64,000 bases of DNA from Bin87 sp965197635 (GCA_965197635.1 CBDANN010000007.1:529101-593100), one strand, 5' to 3'. Shown: positions 43,753-54,439, numbered from the stretch's first letter. A program made the numbers and translations. Notes: generated by a model from the letters alone, not told the origin.

Positions 43753-45280
43753 TCATGTTGCCATGGCATCCAATGTTGACGAAATGGGAACCGTCTGCGT
43801 CTGCCGTGCTGGAGGGCGTCCGGCCTCGAGATATCTCCCGATGGTTGACCTGTGAATCCCCAGTTCGCGCTCGATTGCGCGCAGCGACATACCCTTGCGT
43901 CGGGCTTTCTGCACCGCTTTCCATCGCTCCTTCTGAAGGAAGGTTGCCTTGTGCGGAGCAACAGTCGGCGGTGGCGCGGCAGCGGCCTCACCATCAACGA
44001 CGCCCTCTTGATCCGCGTCGCGTTCCTGGCTTGAGGTCAGCGGCATGAGGTGCGCTGTCCAGCGTTCATCCCAGTGGTTCACTCCGATGGACGCAACCGG
44101 AGGGACTGCGCAAGGCCCTTGGCCGTTGCGGAGGAATACCGGACCCGTCGGGGCTTCCTGTGCAGCGACGATATGTCCCTCGTGGCACACGTTGAGCTGG
44201 CCGTCCAGTCCTTCCAGAACTTCCACCGCCGCCCCGGCGTAGCTGGGGTGATCCGTCGCTGGCAGCAACTGGAGTGTGCGCAACTGAAACCGCACCGTAT
44301 TGTCCTTGGCCACCTTCCTGCGGTGCTTGAAGTACAGGACCTGCTCCAAGGACAACTCCTGCTCCAGAGGCCGGAACGCTGGCTCGGGGCATTGCGGGGG
44401 AACGCCGAAGCGCCGGTTGAACCTGGGCATAAACTCCTTGAGCACAGCCTGTGCCTGCTCCAGGGTGGTTGCGCCAGCTAGCCGCAGTTCGGCGAAGCCG
44501 GTCCTGAAAGGTGCCCGCCGTTCGTTCTACACGCCCCTTGGCCTGGGGCGAATGGGCGAAAATGATCTGTATCTCCAATTCCTCCATGGCGCGCCTAAAC
44601 TGGGTAGACCCGGCGGCTAGACCGAAGCCCGGCGTGTGCTTGAACACTGCGTGGCGGTCGGTGTAGAGGGCCACGGGCACGCCACGATGCTGAACCAGCC
44701 CGCAGATCAGCAGGAAATAACTGTGAGCGTCTTCCCGCTCGCAGAACCGGGCGTCCACTACCGTGCCCGTGGCGTCGTCCACCGCGATCAGCAAGGTGAA
44801 CGGCGGGGCCAGGTCGCCCAACCACGGGTGATAGCTGCCGTCCATCTGGATCAACATCCCCTCTCGAGGCATACGTTGGCAACGAACCCGGTGTTTCGGT
44901 GGCCGCCGTCGCCGGGGACTGCTCAGTCCAGCGTCCAGCAAAATCCGTCGCAGGGTCGTCCTGCCCATGTGGATGCCTTCCCGTTCCGCGAGCAGCTCCG
45001 CCAGATGGGTGTGGTTGACGCCAGGGCACCTGGCGCGAACCAGGTGCACCACGTTGGCTACGACCGTTTCAGGCGTGGCGTTTGACGGTCGGCGACCGCG
45101 ATGGCCATGGGCCAAAGCTTCCGACCCGCACTCACGGTAGTTCCCCAGAATGCGTCGTGCGTGGCGTGTACTCACGCCCATCAACTCCGCCGCCTGGTCC
45201 AAGGTCATGTGCTCTGCTGCCAGGCTGTTGAGAACCTGAAGTCTGCTCTGTTCTTTTGGGTTCAATGTCACATTCTCCAT
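43753..45280 (-). pseudogene. ISNCY/rve-type transposase, one frameshift
   Basis: From ATG 45280: HTH HMTLDQAAELMGVSTRHARR, a second HTH region with VNHTHLAELLAEREGIHMGR, then an integrase core with MLIQMDGSYHPWLGD, ALYTDRHAVFKH and the Glu in HSPQAKGRVERTAGTFQDRL. Near 44465 the frame changes; the following frame (44445 to 43753) continues LKEFMPRFNRRFGVPPQ and ends with an extra HTH, GMSLRAIERELGIHRSTIGR. Repaired length is about 500 residues. A fragment of a relative is at 54440-54660. Confidence 0.82.
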
Positions 45281-45330
45281 AGTGTGACTGCGATGATATC
45301 CCCGGTCATCTCGTCTCGGGCCTGACCCTT

Positions 45331-45912
45331 AATGTGACTGGCGGATTTGCCCTCAAAATGATCTGTCGGCTCGATGGTGAGATGGCCCAGACGGTGCCCA
45401 CCGTCTGGGCGAGCAGTGACCTCATAGGAGCGTGGCCTCAAGCCCCATCGCAGTCTTGTACGCTCACCTGGCCGGCGCGTCATCCTCCAGGAGGTAGAAA
45501 TGATCGGAGTCGGTGGTCGCCGGCGTCATCATCGAGATCAAACCCAGTGGCGGCCATGTCCCGAGGAGCGCCCACCGCCGAGTATGGTCCGCCCCGCCAG
45601 CGCTGAGCCGATGTGCGTTGTCACACCGCGCCAGCCTTGCGTGTCGCTGATCATCCCGGTGGTGAATACCATCGAGATCAGGTGCTAGCCATCGCCGGTC
45701 AATCTGGTGGGTCGGACCGTCGCCATTCATGCCGGCAAGCTGGTGGTACAACGTCGGTCTGAGGGGTCATCGACGGCGGGAGATCGCGCGGCAGATGGGA
45801 AAGGAATCGATCCCGGGCCACTTTAAGCGACGTAGGCGAACGAACCCTCAAGCGGACCGCACAGAGCGCTCGGGGCGGGCGTTCGGATCGTGGTCCGCGT
45901 CTCTCAGTTGCT
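45331..45912. other. Remnant region with a piece of the zinc-ribbon family
   Basis: A plus-strand fragment near 45505-45555 reads VVAGVIIEIKPSGGHVPRS, resembling the C-terminal half of the small protein at 5857-6090. Nothing else is recognisable. Confidence 0.4.
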
Positions 45913-45977
45913 TCATTCCGGGTTGGGATTAGACACGCGGCCCAAGAACAGAACTGTGCCGGTGCCGGTGTCCCGGA

Positions 45978-47375
45978 TCAGGAATATGAAGGGCCGGTTA
46001 CCGTCACCGAAATGGGTTTTTTGCCGAGTCCTGAGTCATTCATGACCACCCCCGTGGCGGCGGCCGCCTCGGTCCCTTTTTCGTCCACCGATACGAACGC
46101 CTTGTGGTCTACTCGTGAGATCCACAGGTCCCTGGAGCCGGTCATGCCCGAAAAATCAGACGCCGTGTCGTCAATGGCGTCGGGCATCCCCATTTCTGCC
46201 AGGGTATCGCCGAGACTGAACTTCGACTCGAACTCGAACAGCGGCATCGTAAGGGTGACATAGTCAATCTCGATGCCATCAATGATTTGGTGGAACAGAT
46301 CCGAGTCCAGCGAGTCTTGGAACTCTCCCAGCGTACCCTCGTCGGGCAGCAGGATCGTCATGGACATCTCCCCCCGGGAGTACGGCACATCGACCGCCTG
46401 GTACCCATCACCCCTGGCGTAGCCGTAGAATTCCTTGGAGGTCTCCGTCATCATCGGAACCCTCACCGTGCCGCCTCCGTCCAGATGAAAGGGACGCACT
46501 TCGGTATCCCTCTGGTTGAACGGCCAGAGCCACGAGGCGTTGAAATAGATGGCGTTGGTGAGCACCAATCGGGTGGAGCGCTCTATTGCTTCCGGTGGCA
46601 GCAGGTCCTTGACCTCGCCCGAGGTTTCTTCGGCGACCCAGTCGTTGATCCTGATACGAGACTCCTCAGGCGCCCCCACGAAGTCCGAAACCATCATGCC
46701 TGCCCCGTAGTTTTCGGCCAGCACATCGAGAAATTCGGGCCGGAATTGATAACCATGCTGACCCCAGACCGCGTTGGCGATGTTCAAGCGGAAATACTGA
46801 CCGGCCTCACCGGCGTCGTTGGGCGTGCCCCCCGGCGCCTGGCCTCTCGAAGCAAGGGTCCGGTCCAGGGCGTTGAACGCGGGATGAAGGCCGCTTTGCG
46901 GGAGCCCGTGGTGAAGCGTGGTTTCCATCTGGCGCAGTGTTTCGCCCCGGGCTCCGGCGGAAGTCATGGCCAGGGCTTGTGAGATGCTGAAGGGGGAGTA
47001 GAACAGGTTGCCTTCGCCATCGCTGAGAGCGCGGTACAGGTCGAAGGCGAAGGCGTTGTTTCCCCGCACCAGTTCGGCCAGGTCGGCTGCGTCCCGGGGT
47101 GAGGGAGACCGGTCTTTGTCCGAACGCAGTTCCTCCACTGCCGTTGGAGTTGGAAGAACGCGGGTCGTGAAGTCAGCCGCAGTGGGCGCCTGCGTCGCGG
47201 TCGGAACGGCCTCCGGCGGTCCCTCGCCACAGCCGGAAAGCCACATCAACAGGAGGAAGGCTGCGAGCACCGGCCAGACCCGGACCGACCCGCTGATGTC
47301 GCCTGAAAATTCAGAGTTTTGACCATATCGCCGGAGTCGACGCGAACCGTTCTGGCCGGTGTAACGAGAGATCAT
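45978..47375 (-). CDS. Serpin (serine protease inhibitor) lipoprotein, C-terminus frameshifted
   Basis: The N-terminus has a lipobox (FLLLMWLSGCGEG) after a long leader and a Pro/Thr-rich linker. The serpin domain begins at NNAFAFDLYRALSDGEGNLF. Key blocks: FYSPFSISQALAMTSAGARG, LVLTNAIYFNASWLWPFN, the breach region WISRVDHKAFVSVDEKGTEA and the hinge EAAAATGVV. The frame then ends at PSYS, but one base shift near 46002 gives NRPFIFLIRDTGTGTVLFLG, the standard serpin end, stopping at 45913. The reactive loop is short and holds no obvious protease preference. The ATG overlaps the stop of the upstream gene (ATGA), supporting this start. The frameshift may be a sequence error. Confidence 0.88.
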   Translation of the reverse strand: MISRYTGQNGSRRLRRYGQNSEFSGDISGSVRVWPVLAAFLLLMWLSGCGEGPPEAVPTATQAPTAADFTTRVLPTPTAVEELRSDKDRSPSPRDAADLAELVRGNNAFAFDLYRALSDGEGNLFYSPFSISQALAMTSAGARGETLRQMETTLHHGLPQSGLHPAFNALDRTLASRGQAPGGTPNDAGEAGQYFRLNIANAVWGQHGYQFRPEFLDVLAENYGAGMMVSDFVGAPEESRIRINDWVAEETSGEVKDLLPPEAIERSTRLVLTNAIYFNASWLWPFNQRDTEVRPFHLDGGGTVRVPMMTETSKEFYGYARGDGYQAVDVPYSRGEMSMTILLPDEGTLGEFQDSLDSDLFHQIIDGIEIDYVTLTMPLFEFESKFSLGDTLAEMGMPDAIDDTASDFSGMTGSRDLWISRVDHKAFVSVDEKGTEAAAATGVVMNDSGLGKKPISVTVTGPSYS

Positions 47376-47827
47376 TCATGCCTCGCTCTGCGCTGGCGCA
47401 GCTCCCGTTCCAACCGTGTTGCTAACCGCATAACGGTCGAGCCGATCGACCACAGGGAGGTCGTGGCGAATTTCGTGGTCAGAATTATTCCCGCCACTTG
47501 CACCGCATACAGCACTGTCCAACCCAGGGTGACCCTTCCGGACAGGTCCGGTGGACCGCAGGGAAATGTATACCGGTTGGGTTCACCGGGCACTGGCGCC
47601 AAGTCCGTGCCCGTGGCGTTAACCATATTATTCAGTACCACCACTGCCAGCACCCCCACGCCGCAACCGATTGTCAGTCCGATCAGTTTCCCAATCCAGT
47701 TATGCTGCCAACTCGAGGTCAATCCAGTCGCCAGGCCGGTGAGGAATGCGATGGCGAAAAAGGAGAGAAACGCCAGTAGCTTGATCTCATTGACCGGACA
47801 CAAAGAGGGCATCATCGCCGCAACCAC
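47372..47827 (-). CDS. Hypothetical membrane protein, 151 aa
   Basis: Three hydrophobic segments are visible: LLAFLSFFAIAFLTGLATGL, KLIGLTIGCGVGVLAVVVL and VTLGWTVLYAVQVAGIILTT. The C-terminus is basic (RLERELRQRRARHE). It overlaps the serpin start by ATGA, so the two are probably translated together. No family recognised. Confidence 0.7.
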   Translation of the reverse strand: MVAAMMPSLCPVNEIKLLAFLSFFAIAFLTGLATGLTSSWQHNWIGKLIGLTIGCGVGVLAVVVLNNMVNATGTDLAPVPGEPNRYTFPCGPPDLSGRVTLGWTVLYAVQVAGIILTTKFATTSLWSIGSTVMRLATRLERELRQRRARHE

Positions 47828-48008
47828 CCCGTTGCCTCGGTAGGAGCAGCAGTCAGGCCGAGGACACGGATCTGCCAGAGGCGCTTCATGGTGATACGAC
47901 CGGTCGGGATACCGCGCGTTGGCGCCGGAGATACGCTCGAGGTCGGGCTTGGCCGCCGGTCTTGCCTATCGCCCGTAAAGCCGGATGCTGATCTTACTCT
48001 CGACCGTT

Positions 48009-49205
48009 TCATTGTAGTCTCCGTTCTTCGCACGGAGCTCGCTTGTTCCACCACCGTGTCCAGCTGCCAATCCCTCCATCAGTCGGCCGCCAGGCGACCG
48101 CCCCCGCCAGCACAACGCTTTCAATGAGGGCGATCCAGATGAACGATCCCGTTCCCCAAAACCCCATTGTCGCACCCTGGTAGAGTGGCCCCAACGATCT
48201 GCCCAACACACCCAGCAGGGCTATGGCCAGAGCGAGCTTCGCGAAATGCCGCTCCGGTAGAAGATTCGCCATCAGCACCCAGGGGAGGCTGACTAGGCCG
48301 CCCCGGACCAACGACAGGAGAAGCGCGCCTCCGAACGGGTCATCAAGCAACCAAACGCATGCCGCTGCCGGCAGAGAAAGCACCGCCAGAGCGATGAGCA
48401 GCCAGCGTACCGAAAAGAAATCGGCTGCTACGCCCCAAACCAGGGCGCCGATTCCTACAGCCAAGGCCAGGGCCTGGTACCGGGCATCATAGGCGGCGCC
48501 AACGGACGCCGCCGCAACCCACAGAAGATGGGTCGAGCCCGCGGCGAAGATCGTGGTTGCCGCCAGGTAGACGGCAGCGGCCGAAGCCGAGCGGGCTTTG
48601 ACACCGGGAAGAGCGATGGTCTCCCGGAGAGCCGGGCCGGGCCCGTAGGTACCCCTGAACCATCTGGGGAGAAATATGTAGAGGACCATCCCGCCGATAA
48701 GGACCAGCACAAGCGCGAACCACCCGACGGGGATACCAAAATCCCAGTTGCGAATCGCTCCGGCTCCCGGATTGGCCGCGAACACCAGGCCGAGGGCGCC
48801 GATGAGCGTTCCCTTGAACCGGGCGTAGCCCTTCACGACAATCGCGTAGAAGACCAGGGAACTGAAGGCGGACCCTCCGGCTCCGACCAAGAACAAACCG
48901 GCGAGGGCAGGCCCGAAACTGCGGGCGAGAGTTACCAGGACGAGGCCAAGGGCCAGGATGACGGCGCCGGCCGCCATCATTCCGTGTGGAGGGCGGCGGT
49001 CCACCCAGATGGCTGCCAACACCACGAACAAACTCCCGAGACCACCCACGAGTCCGAGCAAACCGAGCGCCCTGGCCGTACGGTCGAGTTGGCCGAAAAC
49101 GAGCGAAAACCAGGAACCGCCCGAGGACCCCATATCCAGGAGTAGCGCGGCCACCAGCAGAAGGAGGCCGAGTCTGACGTCGTGACGCAGGCTGAACGGC
49201 GACAT
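48009..49205 (-). CDS. MFS-type transporter
   Basis: About 398 residues from ATG 49205 (ATG 49214 would add MIG) with about 12 membrane segments, beginning LGLLLLVAALLLDMG. It has the loop WVDRRPPHG between helices 2 and 3 (motif A-like), GLFLVGAGGSAFSSLVFYAI, and FLPRWFRG before the central loop. Substrate unknown. The C-terminus ends EERRLQ. Confidence 0.8.
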   Translation of the reverse strand: MSPFSLRHDVRLGLLLLVAALLLDMGSSGGSWFSLVFGQLDRTARALGLLGLVGGLGSLFVVLAAIWVDRRPPHGMMAAGAVILALGLVLVTLARSFGPALAGLFLVGAGGSAFSSLVFYAIVVKGYARFKGTLIGALGLVFAANPGAGAIRNWDFGIPVGWFALVLVLIGGMVLYIFLPRWFRGTYGPGPALRETIALPGVKARSASAAAVYLAATTIFAAGSTHLLWVAAASVGAAYDARYQALALAVGIGALVWGVAADFFSVRWLLIALAVLSLPAAACVWLLDDPFGGALLLSLVRGGLVSLPWVLMANLLPERHFAKLALAIALLGVLGRSLGPLYQGATMGFWGTGSFIWIALIESVVLAGAVAWRPTDGGIGSWTRWWNKRAPCEERRLQ

Positions 49206-49331
49206 GCCTATCATTGTAGCCGTCACAGGAGGCGTGTTTCGCGCCCTTGCTCCGGGGATGGACGATGCCGGTTGCTGCGCCACAGCCACGTGCTCAGCAT
49301 GCGCGGCGAGCGCCACCGGCCGAGAGAATAA

Positions 49332-49532
49332 CACCAGGGCGGGACCATTCCCGACACCGTCTACGTAAAGGCCCTCTACCGGATCGGCGGCCAGGATTAC
49401 TGCCGGCGCCACATGATCGGGGCCGCGGTGGCCGCCGGCGTAATAACCGAGATCAAGCCCGGAGCCGGCTCCGTCGCTGCCCTGTCCCGAGGAGCGACTA
49501 CTCCAGTGCGGGACGGACCCCTGCAGGCGTGA
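49332..49532 (+). pseudogene. Decayed relative of the small zinc-ribbon protein
   Basis: The frame reads TIPDTVYVKALYRIGGQDYC, RRHMIGAAVAAGVITEIKPG, matching the C-terminal two thirds of the protein at 5857-6090. An in-frame TAA lies just upstream and the CxxC start is scrambled, so only the remnant is left. It lies divergent from the MFS gene. Confidence 0.65.
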
Positions 49533-49772
49533 CCCGACGTGTGCCATATCGTCGTACCAGCCCTGGGCCGACGCAGGCTTGGCTGGTGGATCCGACCATC
49601 GTCATCCACGCCATCAAGCGGGTGGAGTGCCGACCCGGCCGACTCATCGAGGAGAAGATGACAACGCTGAAGAGAACAGCGCCCATTGCCGTGTCGTACC
49701 CAGTGGAGCGTGACTGCTAAACTACTTTCCCACTGGAGTTGCCCATCACCCACTCTGCGGGCGGTGCTAACG

Positions 49773-50036
49773 ATGAACGGTTATAGTTGGACGACACGGA
49801 TCAGCAACGGCAGCCTGGGTTTACTGGCCTTTCCGGCTGTGTTGGTCGCCGTCACTTGGATATTCGATCTGATTATCGCCGGCGTGCGGCCGGAAGCTTG
49901 GACGTTGACCGCCATGATGACGAGTCGCTCCACGGTCGGGACGGCGTGCCTGTTCACCTTGGCGGCGGCCCTGATGGCGACCTGGTCGCGCCGCCGGTCG
50001 GGATCTGGATCCCATCAGGCACGGTTCACGGCATGA
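49773..50036 (+). CDS. Small membrane protein, 87 aa
   Basis: MNGYSWTTRISNGSLGLLAF with two hydrophobic segments (LLAFPAVLVAVTWIFDLIIA and TACLFTLAAALMATW) and a basic end. Its TGA overlaps the ATG of the lipoprotein gene, so they form a translational unit. No family recognised. Confidence 0.6.
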   Translation: MNGYSWTTRISNGSLGLLAFPAVLVAVTWIFDLIIAGVRPEAWTLTAMMTSRSTVGTACLFTLAAALMATWSRRRSGSGSHQARFTA

Positions 50037-51574
50037 AGTCGGTTCTGAGAGCCGTAGGGCTTGGATTGGCAGCCGTCGTATTGACCGCCTGCGCGGGGAT
50101 GCCATCTGACGGTATTCCTACGACAGTTCCAGCTCCAGCGCCCACCGGCTGGGGTACCCCGGAGCCGCCCTCGGAAACCTACAGACTGGATCTGCCCTCG
50201 GGTGTGGTGGTCGCCTTCGTGGAAGGGTTGACGCCGGAGATGGCGGAGAAGGTTGCCTACGTGACTCACGTCCCTTCCGGCTCTCAAGTGATTCTGGACG
50301 GCGACGGCGCAATCGTGCATCGACACGACGGGCCGGCAAACAGCCCCAGCCGCTTGGACGCAATCCTTAACGAAGAGGAGGCCATGGCCCGTATCCTCGA
50401 GGGTCTCACGAACTGCGAGGACGCCAGACCCCAGCCGCACACCATCAGTTGGGTTCCCATGGTGAAATTCGACGGCATCCATTACCTGAGGCGGTGGAAC
50501 CTGGTCGGGAAATTAACTCGCGCAGACATCAGCGACCTTACGAGGGAGCATCTGGGTGCAGAGCTCTACCGCATCGCCTTCAGAGGCGACGGGTATGTGG
50601 GCCCGTGGTATCGCTACCAGGATGGCGACGCCACTTTCCTGAACCCGGGCACGCCGGTCTATGAGGTCAAAGGCTACTCACCTAAGTTCCGGTTGGCCAC
50701 CTTGGAGCAAGGCAGACCAACGTTATATGAAGCCGACACCAACCCGTTCGCGAAGACCGGTGAGGATCTGCTGGACATTCGGGGCAAGGTTGCGGCCATC
50801 GACATCCTTGAAGATGATAACGAAAACAAGCTACTAAACTAAAGCCAAGGTGAAATGTACATATTGCTAGACCGCACCGTCGGTGGCGACCCAGTTGGGG
50901 CTGAAGGTGGCATGAGGAGCTGTGGAGTCCTTTCGGACGGCTTCGAGATCCCGAAATGCACATCCCACCTTGGTATTGGTTTAGTCACGATCGATGATCA
51001 TCCTACCATCACACGGTTTATTGATATGGTGCTCGAGGCGCCCGTCAATCAGAACGGCCGCGACCGACGCGGACCGCGCTATTTTCTCCGCTTCCGCCTC
51101 GGCGACGGAACCTCGGTTGTCCGGGTATTCAGGCCGGAGACAGGAGAGATCTCTCGTGGCATCATGACGGATCCCGACGCGGCAACCACCGTGGCCGATG
51201 CGCTACAAAATCGTTATCAATCACGGGGAGGCTTACTAACAACTGAGGAGGCGAAGGCCGAGGGTCTGGCTCAAGCCAGGATCGCCGGTCTGGTGGGCGA
51301 GCCGACCAGCACGTTTGCCCAGCTGACGACCCGAGAGCAATATGTATTCACTTCATCAAAAGGGACGGGGCAGTGTTGCTCTCCAGCGAGCCCCCTGAGT
51401 GGGGACGCGGACCAGGAGGTGTGGGTTGTCGCGTTCCGAGGCAAGGTGAAGTTGACGTTGCCCAGTTCCGGCGGCAAGACGTACGACAACATCACTTTCG
51501 CGCTGGACGCCCGCACCGGAGAAGTCATTGGGGTGGATGCGTACCCTGCCGGAGAGACCATCCCCTACAAGTAA
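50033..51574 (+). pseudogene. Lipoprotein gene interrupted by MITE B2
   Basis: A signal with lipobox (AVVLTACAG) is followed by a domain to IDILEDDNENKLL, where the MITE brings a stop (frame ends at 50842). After the MITE the same frame continues VTIDDHPTITRFIDMVLEAP, RYFLRFRLGDGTSVVRVFRP and a second domain ending TGEVIGVDAYPAGETIPYK. Excising the MITE plus one TA gives KLLVTIDDHP in frame, total near 465 residues. Start ATG 50033 overlaps the previous stop. The downstream part could start at 50855 inside the MITE but would have no signal peptide. Function unknown. Confidence 0.8.
50837..50981. mobile_element. MITE B2, 145 bp, inside lipoprotein gene
   Basis: The ends AACTAAAGCCAAGGTG and the complement of AACCAATACCAAGGTG match MITE B1 at 10443. 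TA at 50835-50836 and 50982-50983 gives a CTAG target. Element plus TA is 147 bp, so the downstream frame is kept, but a TAA inside truncates the protein. Confidence 0.88.
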
Positions 51575-51825
51575 TCCCGGGTTGGCCGCGTCGACCAACA
51601 CCGTCTCCAAATGATCCGCTCGCTGAAAGCTTCCCCGCGCCCGCCACGACCCGGTCAACCACTGTGCCGCCGGAGAACGCGCCACCCAGCAGAACGCTGA
51701 CAGCGGCGCTTCCGGCGACGCGCCCTGCGTCAGTCGTACGCACTACACGCCCTCACAGTCCGAACGACGATACGAAAGTTTTGATCTGGCCAGTCACACT
51801 GGTGATTAACGACAATAAGGAATGC
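51575..51825. other. Intergenic between the lipoprotein gene and IS21 no. 2
   Basis: No gene or strong structural element recognised. Confidence 0.4.
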
Positions 51826-51888
51826 TTCTTGCGCTGACTATTTTTGCCGGTTGAGGTGGGGTAAAACCTCCGGCACGGAGGTGCCGGA

Positions 51889-53429
51889 TTGATCCAAGAC
51901 CGACAAGTCAGATTGTTGAGGCAGAAACTTATGGAAGGAAAGACCCAGGAAACGGCGGCGGCCATGGCCGGGATGTGCACGCGTTCGGCGCGCAAGTGGC
52001 AGCACTGCCCATTGCCCTCGGAGATGAAACTGGAGCGGTGGTGGCGGCCCCGGCCCCGGCCCGATCCCTTTGACGGGGTGTGGGAGGAGGAGATTGAACC
52101 CCTATTGCGTGGCGATCCCAAGGGCAAGCTGAAGGCAACGACAATTATCGAGTGCCCTTCGGCAAGCTCAGGATGAGAGGAGCAGCATCCCGGTAGGTTC
52201 AGCGCCTCCCAACTGCGGACGCTGCAACGACGATTACAGGCCCTTCGACAAGCTCAGGAGGCGGGCGCTGTACGGTCCCGATCAGGAGGTGTATTTCCCC
52301 CAGGAGCATCCACCGGGACGGGAAGCCCAGTTTGATTTCACCCACGGCAACTCCCTGGGGGTGACCATCGCCGGACAGCCCTATCCCCACTTACTGTTCC
52401 AGCTGATCCTCAGCCACTCGGGCTGGCGCTACGCCGAGATCGCCGCCGGTGAGACCTTCCTGGCGCTGAAGCAGGGATTGCAGGCCGCCCTCTGGACCTT
52501 GGGCGGCGTGCCCGAGGTGGTGCGCTCCGACAATACCTCCGCCGCCACCCACGAGGTGAAACGCAGCCGCGGGCGGGCACTTAACGCCAATTACTCTGCC
52601 CTGCTGGATCACTACGGTCTCCGCTCCACCCGCATCAATCGCGGCCAGAGCCATGAAAACGGCGTCGCCGAGCAGGGGCATTACCGCTTGAAGGACGCCG
52701 TTGACCAGGCACTGATCCTGAGAGGCAGCCGTGATTTCCATACCACCGACGACTACGCCCAATTCGTGCAGGAGATGGTGGTCCGGCGCAATCGCCTGGT
52801 GCGGGGGAAGCTGGAGCAGGAATTGGCTTGCCTACGGCCCCTACCGCCAGCCCCCATGCCGGAATACGCCAACTACCAGTCCAAGGTGCGCCGGTGGAGC
52901 ACCATCCAGGTAGCGGGACGAAGCTACAGTGTGCCCTCCCGGCTCATCAACAAGGAGGTGCAGGTCCGTCGGTACGCCGACTGGGTGGAAGTCTACTACA
53001 AGGGCCACTTGGTGGAACGCATGGCCAGGGTGCACGGTGACGGGGAAAGTAACGTCAATTACCGCCACGTCATCGGCTCGCTGGTGCGCAAGCCTGGCGC
53101 ATTCGCCCGCTACCGGTTCCGGGAGCAGATGTTTCCTACCAGTAATTTCCGCTTCACCTACGACGCCCTCAGGGAATGGCGTGGTGAACGTGCCGACGTG
53201 GAGTACGTGCGCATCCTGCACCTGGCGGCGATCACCATGGAAGCCACGGGATAGTGCGCTGTCGCTGCTCTTGGAGACCGGCCAGCCCTTCGACTACGCC
53301 GAGGTGCGCGACCTTGCCGAGCCCAAGGCGCCAGAAGCCCCAGTGCTTACTCTGGCGGGTCGGCCGGACCTGAAGATCTACGACCGCCTGCTCACGGGCA
53401 GCATGGCAGTGGTGGGGGTGTGCGCATGA
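51889..53429 (+). pseudogene. istA: IS21 transposase IstA, broken by two REP-like inserts and a one-base deletion
   Basis: It begins MIQDRQVRLLRQKLMEGKTQ with HTH ETAAAMAGMCTRSARKW. After KATTIIE it meets an insert with CCTTCGGCAAGCTCAGGA (near 52155), then HPGRFSASQLRTLQRRLQ, then a second insert with CCTTCGACAAGCTCAGGA (near 52233), then ALYGPDQEVYFPQEHPPG. The catalytic part is open from 52289: QFDFTHGNSLG, VVRSDNTSAAT and NRGQSHENGVAEQGHYR. A missing G near 53252 stops it at EATG; the next frame gives DSALSLLLETGQPFDYAEVR and ends in an ATGA overlap with istB. Confidence 0.85.
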
Positions 53430-54208
53430 TGGACACCGACACCAGCGTCATGCAGGAGCGCATCGGACAGCTCTGCTACCAATTCAAGATGCCCACCATG
53501 GGTGCCCAGTCGGTGGCACGCTTCACCGACGCCGGCCACGGCGACGCCCGGTCCACCTTCCTCGAAGTGCTGGAACAGGAAGCTGAGGATCGCCGCCACC
53601 GGCGCATCAACCGGCTGCGTCAGGCATCCCGGCTCCCTGCGGGCAAAACCTGGGAGACCTTCGAACACCACCGGATGCCCTTGGCGCTGCGTCAACAACT
53701 GGACCAACTGGCCCAGGGCAGCTTCGTGGAACACGGCGTCAACGTGCTGGCCTTCGGACTTCCCGGTACCGGCAAGACCCACGCGCTGTGCGCCCTGGGA
53801 CACCGCCTGGTGGAAACCGGCCACTCCGTCCTATTCGCCCCAGCCTACCGCCTGGTGCAGGACCTGCTGGCCGCCAAGCGCGACTTCGCACTGCCACGGC
53901 AACTGCGCAAGCTGGACAACTACGACTTCCTGCTCCTGGACGATCTGGGCTACCTGCCCCAGGGCAACGAGGAGTCCGAGGTCCTCTTCACTCTCATCGC
54001 CGAACGCTACGAGCGCCGGTCGTTGGGCATCACGTCCAACCTGGTCTTCTCGGAGTGGGAGTGCATTTTCGCCAACCCCATGGCAACCGCCGCGGCGATT
54101 GACCGGGTGGTGCACCACTCCGTCATCCTGGAGTTTGACGTCCCCAGTTACCGGACTGACGCCGCCCAGCAACGGGGCCAGTCAGAGGAGGTGAACCGGC
54201 AAAAATAG
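53426..54208 (+). CDS. istB: IS21 helper ATPase IstB (no. 2)
   Basis: About 260 residues from MMDTDTSVMQERIGQLCYQF; a GTG at 53420 is an alternative start. Walker A FGLPGTGKTHALCALG, Walker B FLLLDDLGYLPQ, and LGITSNLVFSEWECIFANP. Only distantly similar to the istB at 33418. Appears intact. Confidence 0.92.
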   Translation: MMDTDTSVMQERIGQLCYQFKMPTMGAQSVARFTDAGHGDARSTFLEVLEQEAEDRRHRRINRLRQASRLPAGKTWETFEHHRMPLALRQQLDQLAQGSFVEHGVNVLAFGLPGTGKTHALCALGHRLVETGHSVLFAPAYRLVQDLLAAKRDFALPRQLRKLDNYDFLLLDDLGYLPQGNEESEVLFTLIAERYERRSLGITSNLVFSEWECIFANPMATAAAIDRVVHHSVILEFDVPSYRTDAAQQRGQSEEVNRQK

Positions 54209-54439
54209 TGGACGACAATTCGGCAAACCTAGTTGACGCGGGACACCCGCCTTCACCCGGTATCTGTTCCAGCGCCTGGCGAAGCTCCTCGTCAAGTCGC
54301 GTATTTGATGATCGCGAATGGGGTGGCCTCCCGGCTCATCAGTGGGGTTTGTGGGCGCTCACCTATGCTGGGCGGGCTCCTGAGGATGGCGCGTGTGGGT
54401 TCGTACGCCACGTTCATTTACGCATGTATTATCGATAAA

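Larger units (their letters stand above)
51826..54215 (+). mobile_element. IS21-family element no. 2
   Basis: Inverted sub-terminal repeats ACTATTTTTGCCGGTT (about 51837) and AACCGGCAAAAATAGT (about 54194) mark both sides; the exact tips are not resolved. Gene order istA-istB with ATGA overlap. Confidence 0.78.
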
